DNA from: Staphylococcus taiwanensis
Lineage (GTDB): Bacteria > Bacillota > Bacilli > Staphylococcales > Staphylococcaceae
Assembly: GCA_020544305.1 (NCBI GenBank)
Contig: CP058667.1
Coordinates: 248,001 to 312,000 of the forward strand
Direction of reading: 5' to 3'
DNA length: 64,000 nucleotides
Shown: positions 37,105 to 47,025 of the stretch, in pieces
Position numbering within the stretch: the first letter of the stretch is position 1
How the letters are laid out: the number at the start of each line of letters is the position of its first letter
Translations under genes and position numbers: made by a program
Notes under the pieces: model-generated
What the model was told of the DNA's origin: nothing
Database searches by the model: none
What the model saw: the letters and a program-made list of their open reading frames with translations, nothing else

Positions 37105-37491
37105 ATGGAAATAAAAAATCTTGATCATTTAGTTTTGACTGTTTCAAATATTGACGACACAGTAGATTTTTATAGCAACGTATTGGGTATGGAAAAGATT
37201 CAATTTGGAGACAATAGAACAGCATTGAAGTTTGGAAATCAAAAGATTAATCTTCACCATGTAACGAATATCATCAAACCAAGTGCGAGTAACCCTAAAC
37301 CAGGTTCGGCTGATTTGTGTTTCATTACAGAAACCCATATTGAGGAAGTGGAGGCACAGTTGAAGCAACATCGTGTGCCGATTGAGTTAGGACCCGTTAA
37401 TCGAACAGGTGCTATGGGAGATATTCTGTCAATCTATGTCAGAGATTCTGATAATAATCTTATAGAAATTTCAAATTATAAACATGAATAA
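37105..37491 (+). CDS. VOC-family protein (glyoxalase/dioxygenase fold)
   Basis: The 128-residue protein has the two paired beta-alpha-beta modules of the vicinal-oxygen-chelate superfamily: LDHLVLTVSNIDDTVDFYSN at the start, LHHV in the middle and the metal-site glutamate in NLIEISNY at the end. Histidines 8 and about 52 and the C-terminal glutamate could bind a metal. Members include glyoxalases and thiol transferases, so no specific reaction can be named. AGAGGGAT lies before the ATG. Confidence 0.82.
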   Translation: MEIKNLDHLVLTVSNIDDTVDFYSNVLGMEKIQFGDNRTALKFGNQKINLHHVTNIIKPSASNPKPGSADLCFITETHIEEVEAQLKQHRVPIELGPVNRTGAMGDILSIYVRDSDNNLIEISNYKHE

Positions 37492-37586
37492 GATTATATG
37501 TAGTAGGTATAGTTGTAACTCGTATATGAAAGTGATATATAATTAGATACGCAATATTTTAATTATTTTAAAAAGTAGGGAATAAG

Positions 37587-38738
37587 ATGTTTCGAAAATC
37601 AGTAAAGAGTATTGGCGTTGTAAGTTTGGCGTGCTTACTATATACAAGTACGACAATGGCTGCAGAAAAGCCGTTAGATATAGTTAACAAAGATAAAGGT
37701 GTGGAAATTAATACATCTTACCAACCGAGTGGTCTTACGGTAGCGACGCAGCAAGGTCAAATTCTGTATAATTTCCAAGGAAATAAAAAAGTAGATCCTG
37801 CTTCATTATCTAAAACGATGACCGTTTATTTAACGTTAGAAGCGGTAGAGCAAGGTAAGCTTAAATTAAATGATAAAGTAAAAATATCAGCTAAAGATGC
37901 ACAAATATCTAATCTTGCTAATTTATCATCTGTACCATTAACACAAGGTGATACTTATACAATAAAAGAGCTAATTAAGCAGGCAATGTTAGCTTCTAGT
38001 AATAGTGCGGCAATTATTCTTGGTGAACAAGTGAGCGGTTCGACGTCAACTTTTACAGAAAAAATGAATCAGCAAGCAAAAGATTTTAAGATGACGAATA
38101 CATCATTTATTAATCCAGCTGGTGCAGATAACGCAGCCTTAGGTAAATATGCACCTAGCAAATATCAATCACAAAGACATCCAGTAAGCACAGCAAAAGA
38201 TATTAATATCTTGATGCATCACATGATCGCTAAACATCCAGAAATATTAGATATTACTAAAATGAGTCAAGATACGCAAAAAGGGAACACATTCAAAAAT
38301 ACGAATTTATCAGTGAAAGGTAATCCAGAATATTATAGAGGCACGGATGGCTTGAAGACTGGCACAAGCGATACAGGTTATAGTATTGCGTTGACGAATC
38401 ATCGTGACCATATGCGTTTAAATGCCACAGTTATGAATGTGCAATCTTATCCAGATGATACGGCGAAAAAGAATAAAAGTATTATTGGCAATCATATGAT
38501 TCAACATTATCGTCAACAATATGAATATGAAAAAGTGGTGTCTAAAGGAGACCATAAAATTGATGGCAGAACATATCATGTGAAAAAAGATTTATATGAT
38601 GTTGTTCCAAAGAACAAAAAGAAATGGACATTAGCAGTTAATAACGACGGTAAAGTCTATGTTCATTATAAACGTGACTTCTTACTCGGAACGAAGTATC
38701 CTCGTGTAGCAGCAGACAAGAAATGGAAATGGTTCTAA
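37587..38738 (+). CDS. PBP4-like D-alanyl-D-alanine carboxypeptidase, lacking a membrane anchor
   Basis: The 383-residue penicillin-binding protein has a signal peptide cut near AAE, the active-site SLSK motif (about residue 73), SSN (about 138) and LKTGTSD (about 253), in the order of the PBP4/PBP5 family. It resembles S. aureus PBP4, including a C-terminal beta-rich domain. However, it stops at KWKWF, where PBP4 continues into a hydrophobic anchor and basic tail. It should therefore be secreted or loosely wall-bound. It would trim or cross-link peptidoglycan stem peptides. Confidence 0.88.
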   Translation: MFRKSVKSIGVVSLACLLYTSTTMAAEKPLDIVNKDKGVEINTSYQPSGLTVATQQGQILYNFQGNKKVDPASLSKTMTVYLTLEAVEQGKLKLNDKVKISAKDAQISNLANLSSVPLTQGDTYTIKELIKQAMLASSNSAAIILGEQVSGSTSTFTEKMNQQAKDFKMTNTSFINPAGADNAALGKYAPSKYQSQRHPVSTAKDINILMHHMIAKHPEILDITKMSQDTQKGNTFKNTNLSVKGNPEYYRGTDGLKTGTSDTGYSIALTNHRDHMRLNATVMNVQSYPDDTAKKNKSIIGNHMIQHYRQQYEYEKVVSKGDHKIDGRTYHVKKDLYDVVPKNKKKWTLAVNNDGKVYVHYKRDFLLGTKYPRVAADKKWKWF

Positions 38739-38757
38739 ACATTTAAAAATATAGTGC

Positions 38758-38796
38758 AACTGTCGATAAGCAATGACCTTGTCGACAGTTTTTTAA
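38758..38796 (+). terminator. Terminator after the PBP4-like gene
   Basis: AACTGTCGA (38758-38766) pairs with TCGACAGTT (38782-38790), followed by TTTT. A short fragment of the dispersed repeat (GCTGGGAGTAGGA) follows at 38818-38830. Confidence 0.75.
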
Positions 38797-38851
38797 TGGC
38801 TAGAAAAACTTTAGAGGCTGGGAGTAGGATAATAAATTTGTCCTACGCGCA

Positions 38852-39448
38852 CTATTTCAGTTTCTTTAAATGTACCTCTCTTGCCCCACAAATCATATTA
38901 ACGATTTCATTCGTTATTTTATCAATGGATTGCTGTTGGCCATGTTGAATCCAATTCGTAATCACGCTTAAAATGCCACCAGTTAAAAATTGTGCATATA
39001 TCGTGACGTCTACATAAAATTGGCCGTTTTGTTTATCAAATGCGATTTGTTTTTGAACCGCTTTGTAAATTTGATCGTAAAAAATAGTATAGACTTCCCC
39101 GTAAAAATGAATCGTAATCACGCTGCGAACAATCGTTTTATTATCATAAATAAACGTTAAAATATCGTGCATCAATTTCTCAAAGAACTGTCTCGGATTA
39201 TCAGGATTAATGTCTGGCAAATACAATTCTCTAAAATGGTCAATCAAAGTACCAACCACATGGTTCAATAAATCATATTTATCACTAAAATGGCGATAAA
39301 AGGTTGAGCGTCGGATATTTGCTTTCGTACATAAGTCTTGAATTGTAATATGTTCAAAGGACTTTGTTTGTAACAGTTCAGAAAATGTAGTTATTAGAGC
39401 TTGATGTGTTTTTTGGACGCGCAAATCTTGTTTGTTCAACTTAATCAC
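38852..39448 (-). CDS. TetR-family regulator beside oleate hydratase
   Basis: The 198-residue protein has an N-terminal TetR helix-turn-helix (FEHITIQDLCTKANIRRSTFYRHFSDKYDLL, about residues 33-63) and a helical C-terminal ligand domain. It is divergent from ohyA, and the shared 187-base promoter region contains an inverted repeat that could be its operator. Sensing of fatty acids is a reasonable inference from the neighbour, not shown by sequence. Confidence 0.85.
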   Translation of the reverse strand: MIKLNKQDLRVQKTHQALITTFSELLQTKSFEHITIQDLCTKANIRRSTFYRHFSDKYDLLNHVVGTLIDHFRELYLPDINPDNPRQFFEKLMHDILTFIYDNKTIVRSVITIHFYGEVYTIFYDQIYKAVQKQIAFDKQNGQFYVDVTIYAQFLTGGILSVITNWIQHGQQQSIDKITNEIVNMICGAREVHLKKLK

Positions 39449-39476
39449 TCCTCATATCGGACATTTTGACGTCATT

Positions 39477-39507
39477 GTCGCTTATGTTACAAACACACAT
39501 AAGTGAC
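39477..39507. promoter_or_regulatory. Inverted repeat, candidate TetR operator between the regulator and ohyA
   Basis: Arms GTCGCTTATGT (39477-39487) and ACATAAGTGAC (39497-39507) match at ten of eleven positions across a nine-base spacer. It is positioned between two divergent genes, where a TetR-type repressor would control both. Confidence 0.5.
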
Positions 39508-39635
39508 GCACAATTCTCGCCCCTCGTCATCTTATAATACAGTCGAAGGGTAGATTAATTTCATAAAGATTACTTATAGTTTACTACTTTTCAATCTAAA
39601 AATTAAAAACTATGAAAACTTGGGAAGTGATATAT

Positions 39636-41411
39636 ATGTACTATAGTAATGGAAATTATGAAGCATTTGCACGTCCTAAAAAACCAGAAAATGTAGAACG
39701 CAAATCTGCTTATCTTATCGGATCTGGATTAGCATCGTTAGCTGCTGCATGTTTCTTGATTAGAGACGGACAAATGGATGGGTCAAAAATCCATGTGTTA
39801 GAAGAATTATCTAAACCTGGTGGAAGTTTGGACGGAGATGAACTTCCTTTAAAAGGCTATGTTGTAAGAGGCGGAAGAGAAATGGAGAATCATTTCGAAT
39901 GTTTATGGGATTTATTTCGCTCCATCCCATCACTTGAAATGAAAGATGCTTCTGTATTAGATGAGTTTTATTGGTTAAATAAAGAAGATCCAAACTACTC
40001 ACGATGTCGTGTTATTGAGAAAAGGGGACATCAGTTACCTACTGATGGTGACTTTACTTTAACGCAACAGGCAATTAAAGAAATCGTGCAATTATGCTTA
40101 ATGAAAGAAGAGGCATTAAATGATGTGAAGATTACAGATGTCTTCTCAAATGACTTTATGCATTCGAATTTCTGGATTTATTGGAAAACGATGTTCGCAT
40201 TTGAACCATGGCATTCTGCGATGGAAATGCGTCGTTATTTAATGCGATTTGTACATCATATTGGAGGATTAGCTGATTTCAGTGCCCTTAAATTCACCAA
40301 ATATAATCAATATGAATCTCTCGTGCTTCCAATGATTGCATACTTAGAGTCCCACGGTGTGCAATTTGAATATGATGTGCAAGTGGTTGATATTAAAGTA
40401 GATGTCACAACGAAAGAGAAAGTTGCGCGTGAAATACAACTGAAACGTCTAGGCAAAGATGAAACCATTCATTTGACGCCTGATGATTTGGTCTTTGTTA
40501 CGAATGGTAGTATTACTGAAAGTTCAACTTATGGAGATAACGATACACCGGCACCCCCTACAAAAGACATCGGTGGCAGTTGGACGTTATGGCGTAACCT
40601 TGCGAAACAAAGCCCAGAGTTTGGTTGCCCTGAGAAGTTCTATCAAAATTTACCAGACAAAAGTTGGTTTGTATCAGCGACTGCGACAACCAATAACAAG
40701 ACAATCATTGAAGGAATTGAACGTATTTGTAAACGTGATCCTTTAGCAGGCAAAACCGTTACAGGTGGCATTGTTACAGTTAATGATTCTAACTGGCAAA
40801 TGAGTTTTACTGTGAATCGACAACAACAATTTAAAAGCCAACCCGAAGATGAAGTAAGCGTTTGGATATATGCATTGTACTCTAACGTTAAAGGTGATTT
40901 TATCAATAAGCCGATTGTCGAATGTAGTGGAAATGAAATTTGCCAAGAATGGTTATATCATATGGGCATACTTATCAATCAAATAGAAGACCTCGCTAAA
41001 ACACAATGTAATACGATTCCTGTCTATATGCCTTATATCTGTTCCTATTTTATGCCAAGAGCCGTTGGAGATAGACCACTTGTCGTGCCTAAACAATCTC
41101 GCAACATAGCCTTTATTGGTAATTTTGCAGAAACAGAAAGAGATACTGTCTTTACCACTGAATATTCGGTAAGAACTGCTATGGAAGCAGTATACCAATT
41201 GTTGGACATAGATAGAGGTGTCCCTGAAGTGGTTGCAACAGAATTTGATCTTCGCATATTGATGGAGGCCTTATACGAACTCAATGATCATAAAGATTTA
41301 TTCGAACTCACCGAACAAAATAAAATACAGCAACTTGCGCTCAACGCTTTCTTGAAGAAAATTAAAGGCACCTATGTTGAAGAATTGTTGCAACAACACA
41401 AGTTACTATAA
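39636..41411 (+). CDS. ohyA: Oleate hydratase
   Basis: OhyA adds water to the cis-9 double bond of unsaturated fatty acids, giving 10-hydroxy acids and detoxifying host fatty acids. The 591-residue FAD protein follows S. aureus OhyA closely: [20 protein letters not shown] (FAD Rossmann, about residues 22-42), [26 protein letters not shown] and [21 protein letters not shown]. The ATG at 39636 follows GGGAAGTGA; this matches the known N-terminus [14 protein letters not shown]. It is probably controlled by the divergent TetR protein. Confidence 0.95.
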   Translation: MYYSNGNYEAFARPKKPENVERKSAYLIGSGLASLAAACFLIRDGQMDGSKIHVLEELSKPGGSLDGDELPLKGYVVRGGREMENHFECLWDLFRSIPSLEMKDASVLDEFYWLNKEDPNYSRCRVIEKRGHQLPTDGDFTLTQQAIKEIVQLCLMKEEALNDVKITDVFSNDFMHSNFWIYWKTMFAFEPWHSAMEMRRYLMRFVHHIGGLADFSALKFTKYNQYESLVLPMIAYLESHGVQFEYDVQVVDIKVDVTTKEKVAREIQLKRLGKDETIHLTPDDLVFVTNGSITESSTYGDNDTPAPPTKDIGGSWTLWRNLAKQSPEFGCPEKFYQNLPDKSWFVSATATTNNKTIIEGIERICKRDPLAGKTVTGGIVTVNDSNWQMSFTVNRQQQFKSQPEDEVSVWIYALYSNVKGDFINKPIVECSGNEICQEWLYHMGILINQIEDLAKTQCNTIPVYMPYICSYFMPRAVGDRPLVVPKQSRNIAFIGNFAETERDTVFTTEYSVRTAMEAVYQLLDIDRGVPEVVATEFDLRILMEALYELNDHKDLFELTEQNKIQQLALNAFLKKIKGTYVEELLQQHKLL

Positions 41412-41427
41412 GTGTAGATAAAAATTT

Positions 41428-41468
41428 CACCCCCACATGACGAATTAGCATGTGGGGGTGTTTGTTTT
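41428..41468. terminator. Terminator after ohyA
   Basis: CACCCCCACATG (41428-41439) pairs perfectly with CATGTGGGGGTG (41449-41460), followed by TTTGTTTTG. It sits between two convergent genes. Confidence 0.85.
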
Positions 41469-41474
41469 GTTTAT

Positions 41475-43733
41475 TTATTGACTAATATATCGCTTTAAAT
41501 GTTTAGCGGTTACTGAATTTTCAATATCAAAAATACCATCGGGTTCGCCGGCATAAAGTAATTGACCGCCTTTATCACCAGCGTAAGGACCGATATCAAT
41601 TAACCAATCCGCCTGAGTCATCATGGTTAAATTATGTTCAATCAAGATAACCGTATTGCCTTCTTCAATGAGATGATTAAAACAATCGATAAGAATTGGT
41701 AAATCATCCTCGTGTAACCCAGTTGTTGGCTCATCAAAGATAAAGATTTTATCAGTCACGTCTTGAGTAAGGTAACGACTTAGTTTCACACGTTGGATTT
41801 CACCACCTGAAAGGGTATCTAATGATTGTCCTAACGTCATATAATTGAGCCCCGTATCTGCCAATGCTTGAAGCGGTCGTGTAATACTTGGACTGTCGTT
41901 AAATTTCTCAATCGCCTCATCCACGGTTAATGCTAAAATGTCCGCGATAGAATAACCTTCTACTTTAGCTTCTAACACTTCTGGACGATATCGTGTACCA
42001 CCACATAATTCACATACTTGGGAAAAGTCTGGCATAAACGCAAGCTCTGTTTTTAAGACCCCTTTACCATGACATTCTGGACATGCACCTTCTGAATTAT
42101 AGCTGAACATACTTTTTTTAAGACCAGTATGTTGACTGAAGAAACGACGTACATCATCAAAGATATCTAAATAAGTAAGTAAATTAGAACGATTGGATGC
42201 ATGAACAGGTTTTTGGTCAATAAAGATAGCTTCTTGTTCACGTTCAAATCCTGCAGTGATGAGTGAACTTTTACCAGAACCAGCAACGCCTGTAACAACT
42301 GTCATGGCATGTTTAGGTAGTTCAGTCGAGACAGTTTGTAAGTTATTACGATTGATATTAGAAATTTGGAGCATGTCTTTTGCTTTTCGTGGGCTTTTTT
42401 TAAGTTGATGTTCACGATTTAACGCTCGACCAGTACTTGTGTCCGAATTGAGTAATTCATTATACGAGCCAGTAAATGTAATTTTACCGCCATTTTTGCC
42501 TGCTAAAGGACCTAAATCAATAACATGGTCTGCAGTCTTGATAACATCTGGATCATGTTCCACGACGAGTACTGTATTGCCTTTATCTTTTAATGATTGA
42601 ATAATTTCATTTATACGCTGTATATCTTCAGGATGTAGCCCAACACTTGGTTCATCGATAATATATACAAGGTCGCTTAAGGGACTATTAAGATGACGAA
42701 TGAGTTTAATACGCTGTGATTCACCACCTGATAGGGAAGTCGTTTCACGCGCAAGTGTTAAATAGTTTAATCCGATATAACTTAAGGCTTCTAATTGTTG
42801 TTTAAGTGGCTCTATAATCACACGCGCCTTGTTAGATTTTATTTTTCTTAAAAAGGCTAACGCCTCATCAATTTGTAAATTTGTAAATTCAGCAATATTT
42901 AAACCATTGATTTTACAACTTAACACAGTGTCATTCAATCGTTGACCATGACAACTAGGACAATCATGCTTAGATACGACACGGTCTATGTCTTCCTTAA
43001 AACGTTTCTTTTCAAAATTATCATTGAGTAGAAATGAGCGACGAAAACGATGAATTAATCCTTCAAATTTCGCTGTTCTCGGCCAATTTGATGGTGGATT
43101 TTTTAATTTAGTCGGTTCGGTATAAAGAAAAGTATCCATCTCCTCTTTCGTGTAATCCTTTAATTTCTTATCATTATCAAATAAACCAGTGTATAAATAA
43201 CGTTTACCACGCCAACTGTCCGGTCTAAATGAAGGGAACTTAATCGCATCCTCATTCAGTGATTTATCATAATCAAGTAGTTCATTTAAATCAATATCTT
43301 CGACATAACCTAAACCTGAACAAGTTTCACACATACCTTTAGGGTTATTAAATGAAAAGATATCTGAATAGCCAACAAAGGGTTCGCCAATACGTGACCA
43401 TAGAAGACGTACGGATGCGTAAATATCAGAAATTGTACCTACAGTTGAACGAGAGTTACCACCAAGACGTTTCTGATTAATAATCATCGCTACTGGAAGA
43501 TGTTTAATTTGGTCAACATCTGGTTTCTCATATTGTGTTAGTTGATGTTGCACATAACTTGAATACGTTTCATTTAACAATCTTTCAGATTCTGCAGCTA
43601 CAGTATTGAAGACGAGGGAAGACTTCCCCGAGCCTGAACGACCTGTAAATACTGTTAATTGATGCTTTGGAATCGTTACATTTATATTTTTTAAGTTGTT
43701 CTGTTTGGCACCGATAATTTCTATATTAGCCAT
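41475..43733 (-). CDS. Short UvrA-like ABC ATPase (UvrA paralogue)
   Basis: The 752-residue protein has two ABC domains of the UvrA type: Walker A GRSGSGKSS (about residue 30) and GVAGSGKSS (about 483). Signature motifs are LSGGESQRIKL and LSGGEIQRVKL. Zinc-binding cysteine clusters are CETCSGLG, CPSCHGQR and CPECHGKG...CELCGG. It is about 200 residues shorter than the housekeeping UvrA. Class II UvrA paralogues have been linked to resistance to DNA-binding drugs. The ATG at 43733 is six bases from GAGGTG. It lies downstream of nat and is probably co-transcribed with it. Confidence 0.88.
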   Translation of the reverse strand: MANIEIIGAKQNNLKNINVTIPKHQLTVFTGRSGSGKSSLVFNTVAAESERLLNETYSSYVQHQLTQYEKPDVDQIKHLPVAMIINQKRLGGNSRSTVGTISDIYASVRLLWSRIGEPFVGYSDIFSFNNPKGMCETCSGLGYVEDIDLNELLDYDKSLNEDAIKFPSFRPDSWRGKRYLYTGLFDNDKKLKDYTKEEMDTFLYTEPTKLKNPPSNWPRTAKFEGLIHRFRRSFLLNDNFEKKRFKEDIDRVVSKHDCPSCHGQRLNDTVLSCKINGLNIAEFTNLQIDEALAFLRKIKSNKARVIIEPLKQQLEALSYIGLNYLTLARETTSLSGGESQRIKLIRHLNSPLSDLVYIIDEPSVGLHPEDIQRINEIIQSLKDKGNTVLVVEHDPDVIKTADHVIDLGPLAGKNGGKITFTGSYNELLNSDTSTGRALNREHQLKKSPRKAKDMLQISNINRNNLQTVSTELPKHAMTVVTGVAGSGKSSLITAGFEREQEAIFIDQKPVHASNRSNLLTYLDIFDDVRRFFSQHTGLKKSMFSYNSEGACPECHGKGVLKTELAFMPDFSQVCELCGGTRYRPEVLEAKVEGYSIADILALTVDEAIEKFNDSPSITRPLQALADTGLNYMTLGQSLDTLSGGEIQRVKLSRYLTQDVTDKIFIFDEPTTGLHEDDLPILIDCFNHLIEEGNTVILIEHNLTMMTQADWLIDIGPYAGDKGGQLLYAGEPDGIFDIENSVTAKHLKRYISQ

Positions 43734-43782
43734 AAATTTCACCTCATAAATCTGGAATACATCGCAAGTTGCTCATATTAAA

Positions 43783-44568
43783 TTATGCTTCGAGTGGTTT
43801 GATTTGAACATCAAGATTAAAGTATTCTTTTAAAATATCTTGATAGTTATCAGACGTCACATCATGTTTAACTTTGCTATCTTGTTTGCTTAGCGTAAGG
43901 TGTTGTAAAGACATCGTTGCACGCCCAAATGATTGTGGTTTTGTAATGATAAGTTGTTGTACAAAGATAGATTCTGGATTACTTGAGTTATAATCAATCA
44001 TCTCTTTGAAGTCATCCATTTGTTTAGGTTGGAAACGTGCTTGATAACGTGTTGTCCATTCATCATCTTCAAGCTTTTGTACGCAGTACGCGTTATTATT
44101 TTCAGAAATAGCTCTAAATTCGCCTGTGATATCAATCACTGGATGCGTTGGATCTAGATTTGTAATGGGTAATGCTTGAAGAGGTAAATCACCGAAACCT
44201 ACGTCAGCTACATAATTCACGCCATTAATAGGGACTACGAGTGACATATGTGAGCCTTCAGGGCTACGCTTACCATTAGGTTGTTCGACGGTTGCAGACA
44301 TCCGATATACGGTAAATCCTTTGGCTTCAAGATAAGTACCGAAGAAATGATTCATCTCATAACAGAAACCACCACGATGTCTAATTATAAATTTATCGTA
44401 TAAATCATCAATTTCTACGGAGATAGGTACGCCATTTTGGACATTGATATTTTCAAAAGGCACCGTCAACATATAGTGTTTAATGTAATAATTGAGGGCT
44501 TCAAGTGACGGTTCATGATATTTTGATGCATCAATATTCAAATAGTGTTCGATAGCTTGAATATCCAT
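43783..44568 (-). CDS. nat: Arylamine N-acetyltransferase
   Basis: NAT moves an acetyl group from acetyl-CoA to arylamines or hydrazines. The 261-residue protein has the catalytic Cys in RGGFCYEMN (about residue 68), the His in SHMSLVV (about 107) and the Asp in VADVGFGD (about 122). AGGAGT precedes the ATG. The UvrA-like gene follows after 49 bases, so the pair may jointly deal with aromatic toxic compounds; that link is inferred. Confidence 0.92.
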   Translation of the reverse strand: MDIQAIEHYLNIDASKYHEPSLEALNYYIKHYMLTVPFENINVQNGVPISVEIDDLYDKFIIRHRGGFCYEMNHFFGTYLEAKGFTVYRMSATVEQPNGKRSPEGSHMSLVVPINGVNYVADVGFGDLPLQALPITNLDPTHPVIDITGEFRAISENNNAYCVQKLEDDEWTTRYQARFQPKQMDDFKEMIDYNSSNPESIFVQQLIITKPQSFGRATMSLQHLTLSKQDSKVKHDVTSDNYQDILKEYFNLDVQIKPLEA

Positions 44569-44654
44569 TAGATGAGGACTCCTTTGTTAAACGTGTTTAT
44601 TAATCCATACCCTATAATGAAAGAATGACGCATATAGGTGTTAGGTTGCATAGA

Positions 44655-44700
44655 AAAAGTTCTAAACACTGGATAGCGATTTCTTCCTAGTGTTTAGAAC
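44655..44700 (-). terminator. Terminator of the XRE-DUF3169-ABC operon
   Basis: GTTCTAAACACT (44659-44670) pairs perfectly with AGTGTTTAGAAC (44689-44700). On the reverse strand it is followed by TTTTTC. Confidence 0.85.
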
Positions 44701-44736
44701 CAATTGTATGTGTATTCATGTTTTATAAATTGAGAT

Positions 44737-45372
44737 TTATAACTCTTGCTTGTTGAAAATGGCTAATGAAACAAAGTAAGAAGCAACTAAGCAAATTATG
44801 CCTAGTAATGCATATAAACCGATAAAGATAACATCTGTAGGGTTATTTCCTAAGTCAGAAAATGAACCTGAACGTACAATGGCAGACATAATTACACCAA
44901 AGTAAGTAATAAAGAATAAAATGAGAACGATAACAGATGTTGAAATCATGATGACATTTGAATTCTCTGGACCAAATTTAAATGTTAACGGGAACATAAT
45001 AGCGTATGTGCCTGCAGCACCTATACCGACTAAACCTGAAATAAGTGTTAACATTAAATTTTGATGTATTGCCAATACTGCGATTAAACCAATGATTAAT
45101 CCGATGAAAATGAGTATGCCGTAAAATGCAAAGTAGCTTTTAATATAAGCGCTACGATGTGATGGCAATGTTGAGATATAATACATCCACTTAGAATCTT
45201 TTTCACGTTTCAAGTTATCCGTCACTGGTGACAATAAGAAAATCATTGGTAAGAAACATGCCATTGCTGGATTTATAAAGGCAAATAGGAAACTTGCTAC
45301 AACGGCTACAATTAAATATGTGATAAGTGACTTTTTAGATGCATAGAAACTACTTAATATAAGACCTTTCAT
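44737..45372 (-). CDS. ABC-2-type transporter permease
   Basis: The 211-residue protein has six predicted helices and resembles the small ABC-2 permeases found with phenol-soluble-modulin or bacteriocin exporters (PmtB/PmtD-like layout). It shares one base with the upstream ATPase gene (45372). With the ATPase it would form an exporter; the cargo, perhaps an amphipathic peptide, is inferred. Confidence 0.8.
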   Translation of the reverse strand: MKGLILSSFYASKKSLITYLIVAVVASFLFAFINPAMACFLPMIFLLSPVTDNLKREKDSKWMYYISTLPSHRSAYIKSYFAFYGILIFIGLIIGLIAVLAIHQNLMLTLISGLVGIGAAGTYAIMFPLTFKFGPENSNVIMISTSVIVLILFFITYFGVIMSAIVRSGSFSDLGNNPTDVIFIGLYALLGIICLVASYFVSLAIFNKQEL

Positions 45373-46217
45373 TATTTATCACCTCTCATAATTAATTTTG
45401 TTGCGTCATCAATATTGTTAAGTGGGTGCGCGTTCGTTACGCTAGACCAATCATTGATTAAGATTTGGCGTTTGCCTTGTCTTACTCTTGAGGCAATGAT
45501 GATATCTTGTGGAATGTCTAAATCATCTTGTTCATCAATTTCAACAATACCGTATTGATTTAACAATTCTTTCTTACTTTCTTGAAGTACAATTTCACCA
45601 TCACGCATAAAGATCAATTGTGTGGCAAGATGTTCAATGTCTTCAGAAATGTGAGATGAAATGAGTATGCCATTACCTTCTGAAATATAGTCTTCTAACA
45701 TTTCAATGACTTCTTCACGTCCAGATACGTCCATACCAGCAGTAGCCTCATCCAGAATGAGTAGCTTTGTATCATGGGCTAAAGCCATAGCTAAGGCTGC
45801 TTTCATGCGCATTCCTCTTGAGAACGTCTTAATTTGAGCATTAGTTGGTAATTCGAAGCGTTGAATCACTTCAAAGAAACGATCACTATTCCATGTTTTG
45901 AAAATATTCGCAAAAACCTTATCCATATCTTTGATTTCGAGTTTATCAGGCACACGTAAGTCATCAAATACAACGCCAATATGTTCTTTGTATGCATGAT
46001 CTTTATCAGAGACAACTTGATCAAAAAATGAAATCTCACCAGAATCTTTAAAACGGTTACCTACTAAAGTGTTAATCAATGTTGATTTGCCTGAACCATT
46101 CTTACCAATTAAACCAATCACTTCGCCAGGTTGAAGTGTTAAAGAAATATCTTTCAAATGGAAATTCGATTTCTTATACGACTTGTTGAGATGTTGCACT
46201 TGCAAAAGATGTTCCAT
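45372..46217 (-). CDS. ABC transporter ATPase (drug/peptide export type)
   Basis: The 281-residue ATPase has Walker A GKNGSGKST (about residue 38), a degenerate signature FSRGMRMKAALAMAL (about 130), Walker B LLILDEATAGMD and the H-loop ISSHIS. A C-terminal domain of about 65 residues follows. The FSRGM signature is typical of ATPases paired with ABC-2 permeases, such as PmtA/PmtC and BcrA-like proteins. It is the third gene of the operon. Confidence 0.85.
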   Translation of the reverse strand: MEHLLQVQHLNKSYKKSNFHLKDISLTLQPGEVIGLIGKNGSGKSTLINTLVGNRFKDSGEISFFDQVVSDKDHAYKEHIGVVFDDLRVPDKLEIKDMDKVFANIFKTWNSDRFFEVIQRFELPTNAQIKTFSRGMRMKAALAMALAHDTKLLILDEATAGMDVSGREEVIEMLEDYISEGNGILISSHISEDIEHLATQLIFMRDGEIVLQESKKELLNQYGIVEIDEQDDLDIPQDIIIASRVRQGKRQILINDWSSVTNAHPLNNIDDATKLIMRGDK

Positions 46218-46308
46218 AATAATCCTCTCTTTCTGTTGATTAGGTTTTGGATTTAATTCAAATAAAGATTAGTTACTTTTATCATAATATAGATTAATTA
46301 ATAAATAA

Positions 46309-47025
46309 CTATGATTTGTAAAATTTACGTACTTTTAACATATAACCTAGGCTGTTGTATGCGAAAATAATGATTAAGAATAATATGCCAAGTGTTTGAT
46401 TTGAGCCAGTATCAATTGAAAAAAGACCTAAAAATATAATTGCTAACATGAGTAGTGATAGATTTACTACGTAGTTTTTATACATACTTACTAGATTGAT
46501 ATGACGCTCACCTTCATCCAAAATGGCTAAAGTTTTTTCGGTATAATTTTTTTCTCCTATTTTAGGATAGCGTGAATCGAAATGACGATTAAAAAAGCCC
46601 ATCATTATTGAAGGCATGATGGTCAACATAATAGGGATGATCGCGTACGATACATCATATGTTGAACCATGGCCGAATACGATTAATAAAAGCGCAATAA
46701 AGCTTATAATCATCTGAATATATATGATGATACTAGATTTATTAAAGTTTAAATAGGATTTCTTTTCGTATAAATCGGCATCATCATCTTCAATTGAATT
46801 CAAACTTTGTGATTTAAATTTAAGCGCATCTTTTTGAACTTTCCATAAATAAAATGTAAGACTAATGATAAGTAGTGATGAAATGATACAAATAATTAAC
46901 CCAATATGGCTATGCGCAAAATTAACATTTGATAGAAACGTACTAATACGTCCCATTGAAGAACCTACAATACCACCAATAATTCCACCGAGTACAAGTA
47001 AAAGTAAATAGCGCTTTACTTTCAT
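46309..47025 (-). CDS. DUF3169-like membrane protein
   Basis: The 238-residue protein has six predicted membrane helices (two before and four after a polar stretch at about 65-100) and looks like the DUF3169 family often encoded with a small XRE regulator. Its start overlaps the XRE stop by four bases (ATGA), so translation is coupled. The function is unknown; it may help an ABC exporter or give immunity to membrane-active peptides. Confidence 0.65.
   Translation of the reverse strand: MKVKRYLLLLVLGGIIGGIVGSSMGRISTFLSNVNFAHSHIGLIICIISSLLIISLTFYLWKVQKDALKFKSQSLNSIEDDDADLYEKKSYLNFNKSSIIIYIQMIISFIALLLIVFGHGSTYDVSYAIIPIMLTIMPSIMMGFFNRHFDSRYPKIGEKNYTEKTLAILDEGERHINLVSMYKNYVVNLSLLMLAIIFLGLFSIDTGSNQTLGILFLIIIFAYNSLGYMLKVRKFYKS

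Noticed and set aside
40643-41284. Minus-strand frames opposite ohyA
   Set aside because: Overlapping shadows of a well-conserved gene, without start signals.
44737-46217. The phenol-soluble-modulin exporter pmtABCD itself
   Set aside because: Only one ATPase and one permease are present, and the regulator is XRE-type rather than the GntR-type PmtR.
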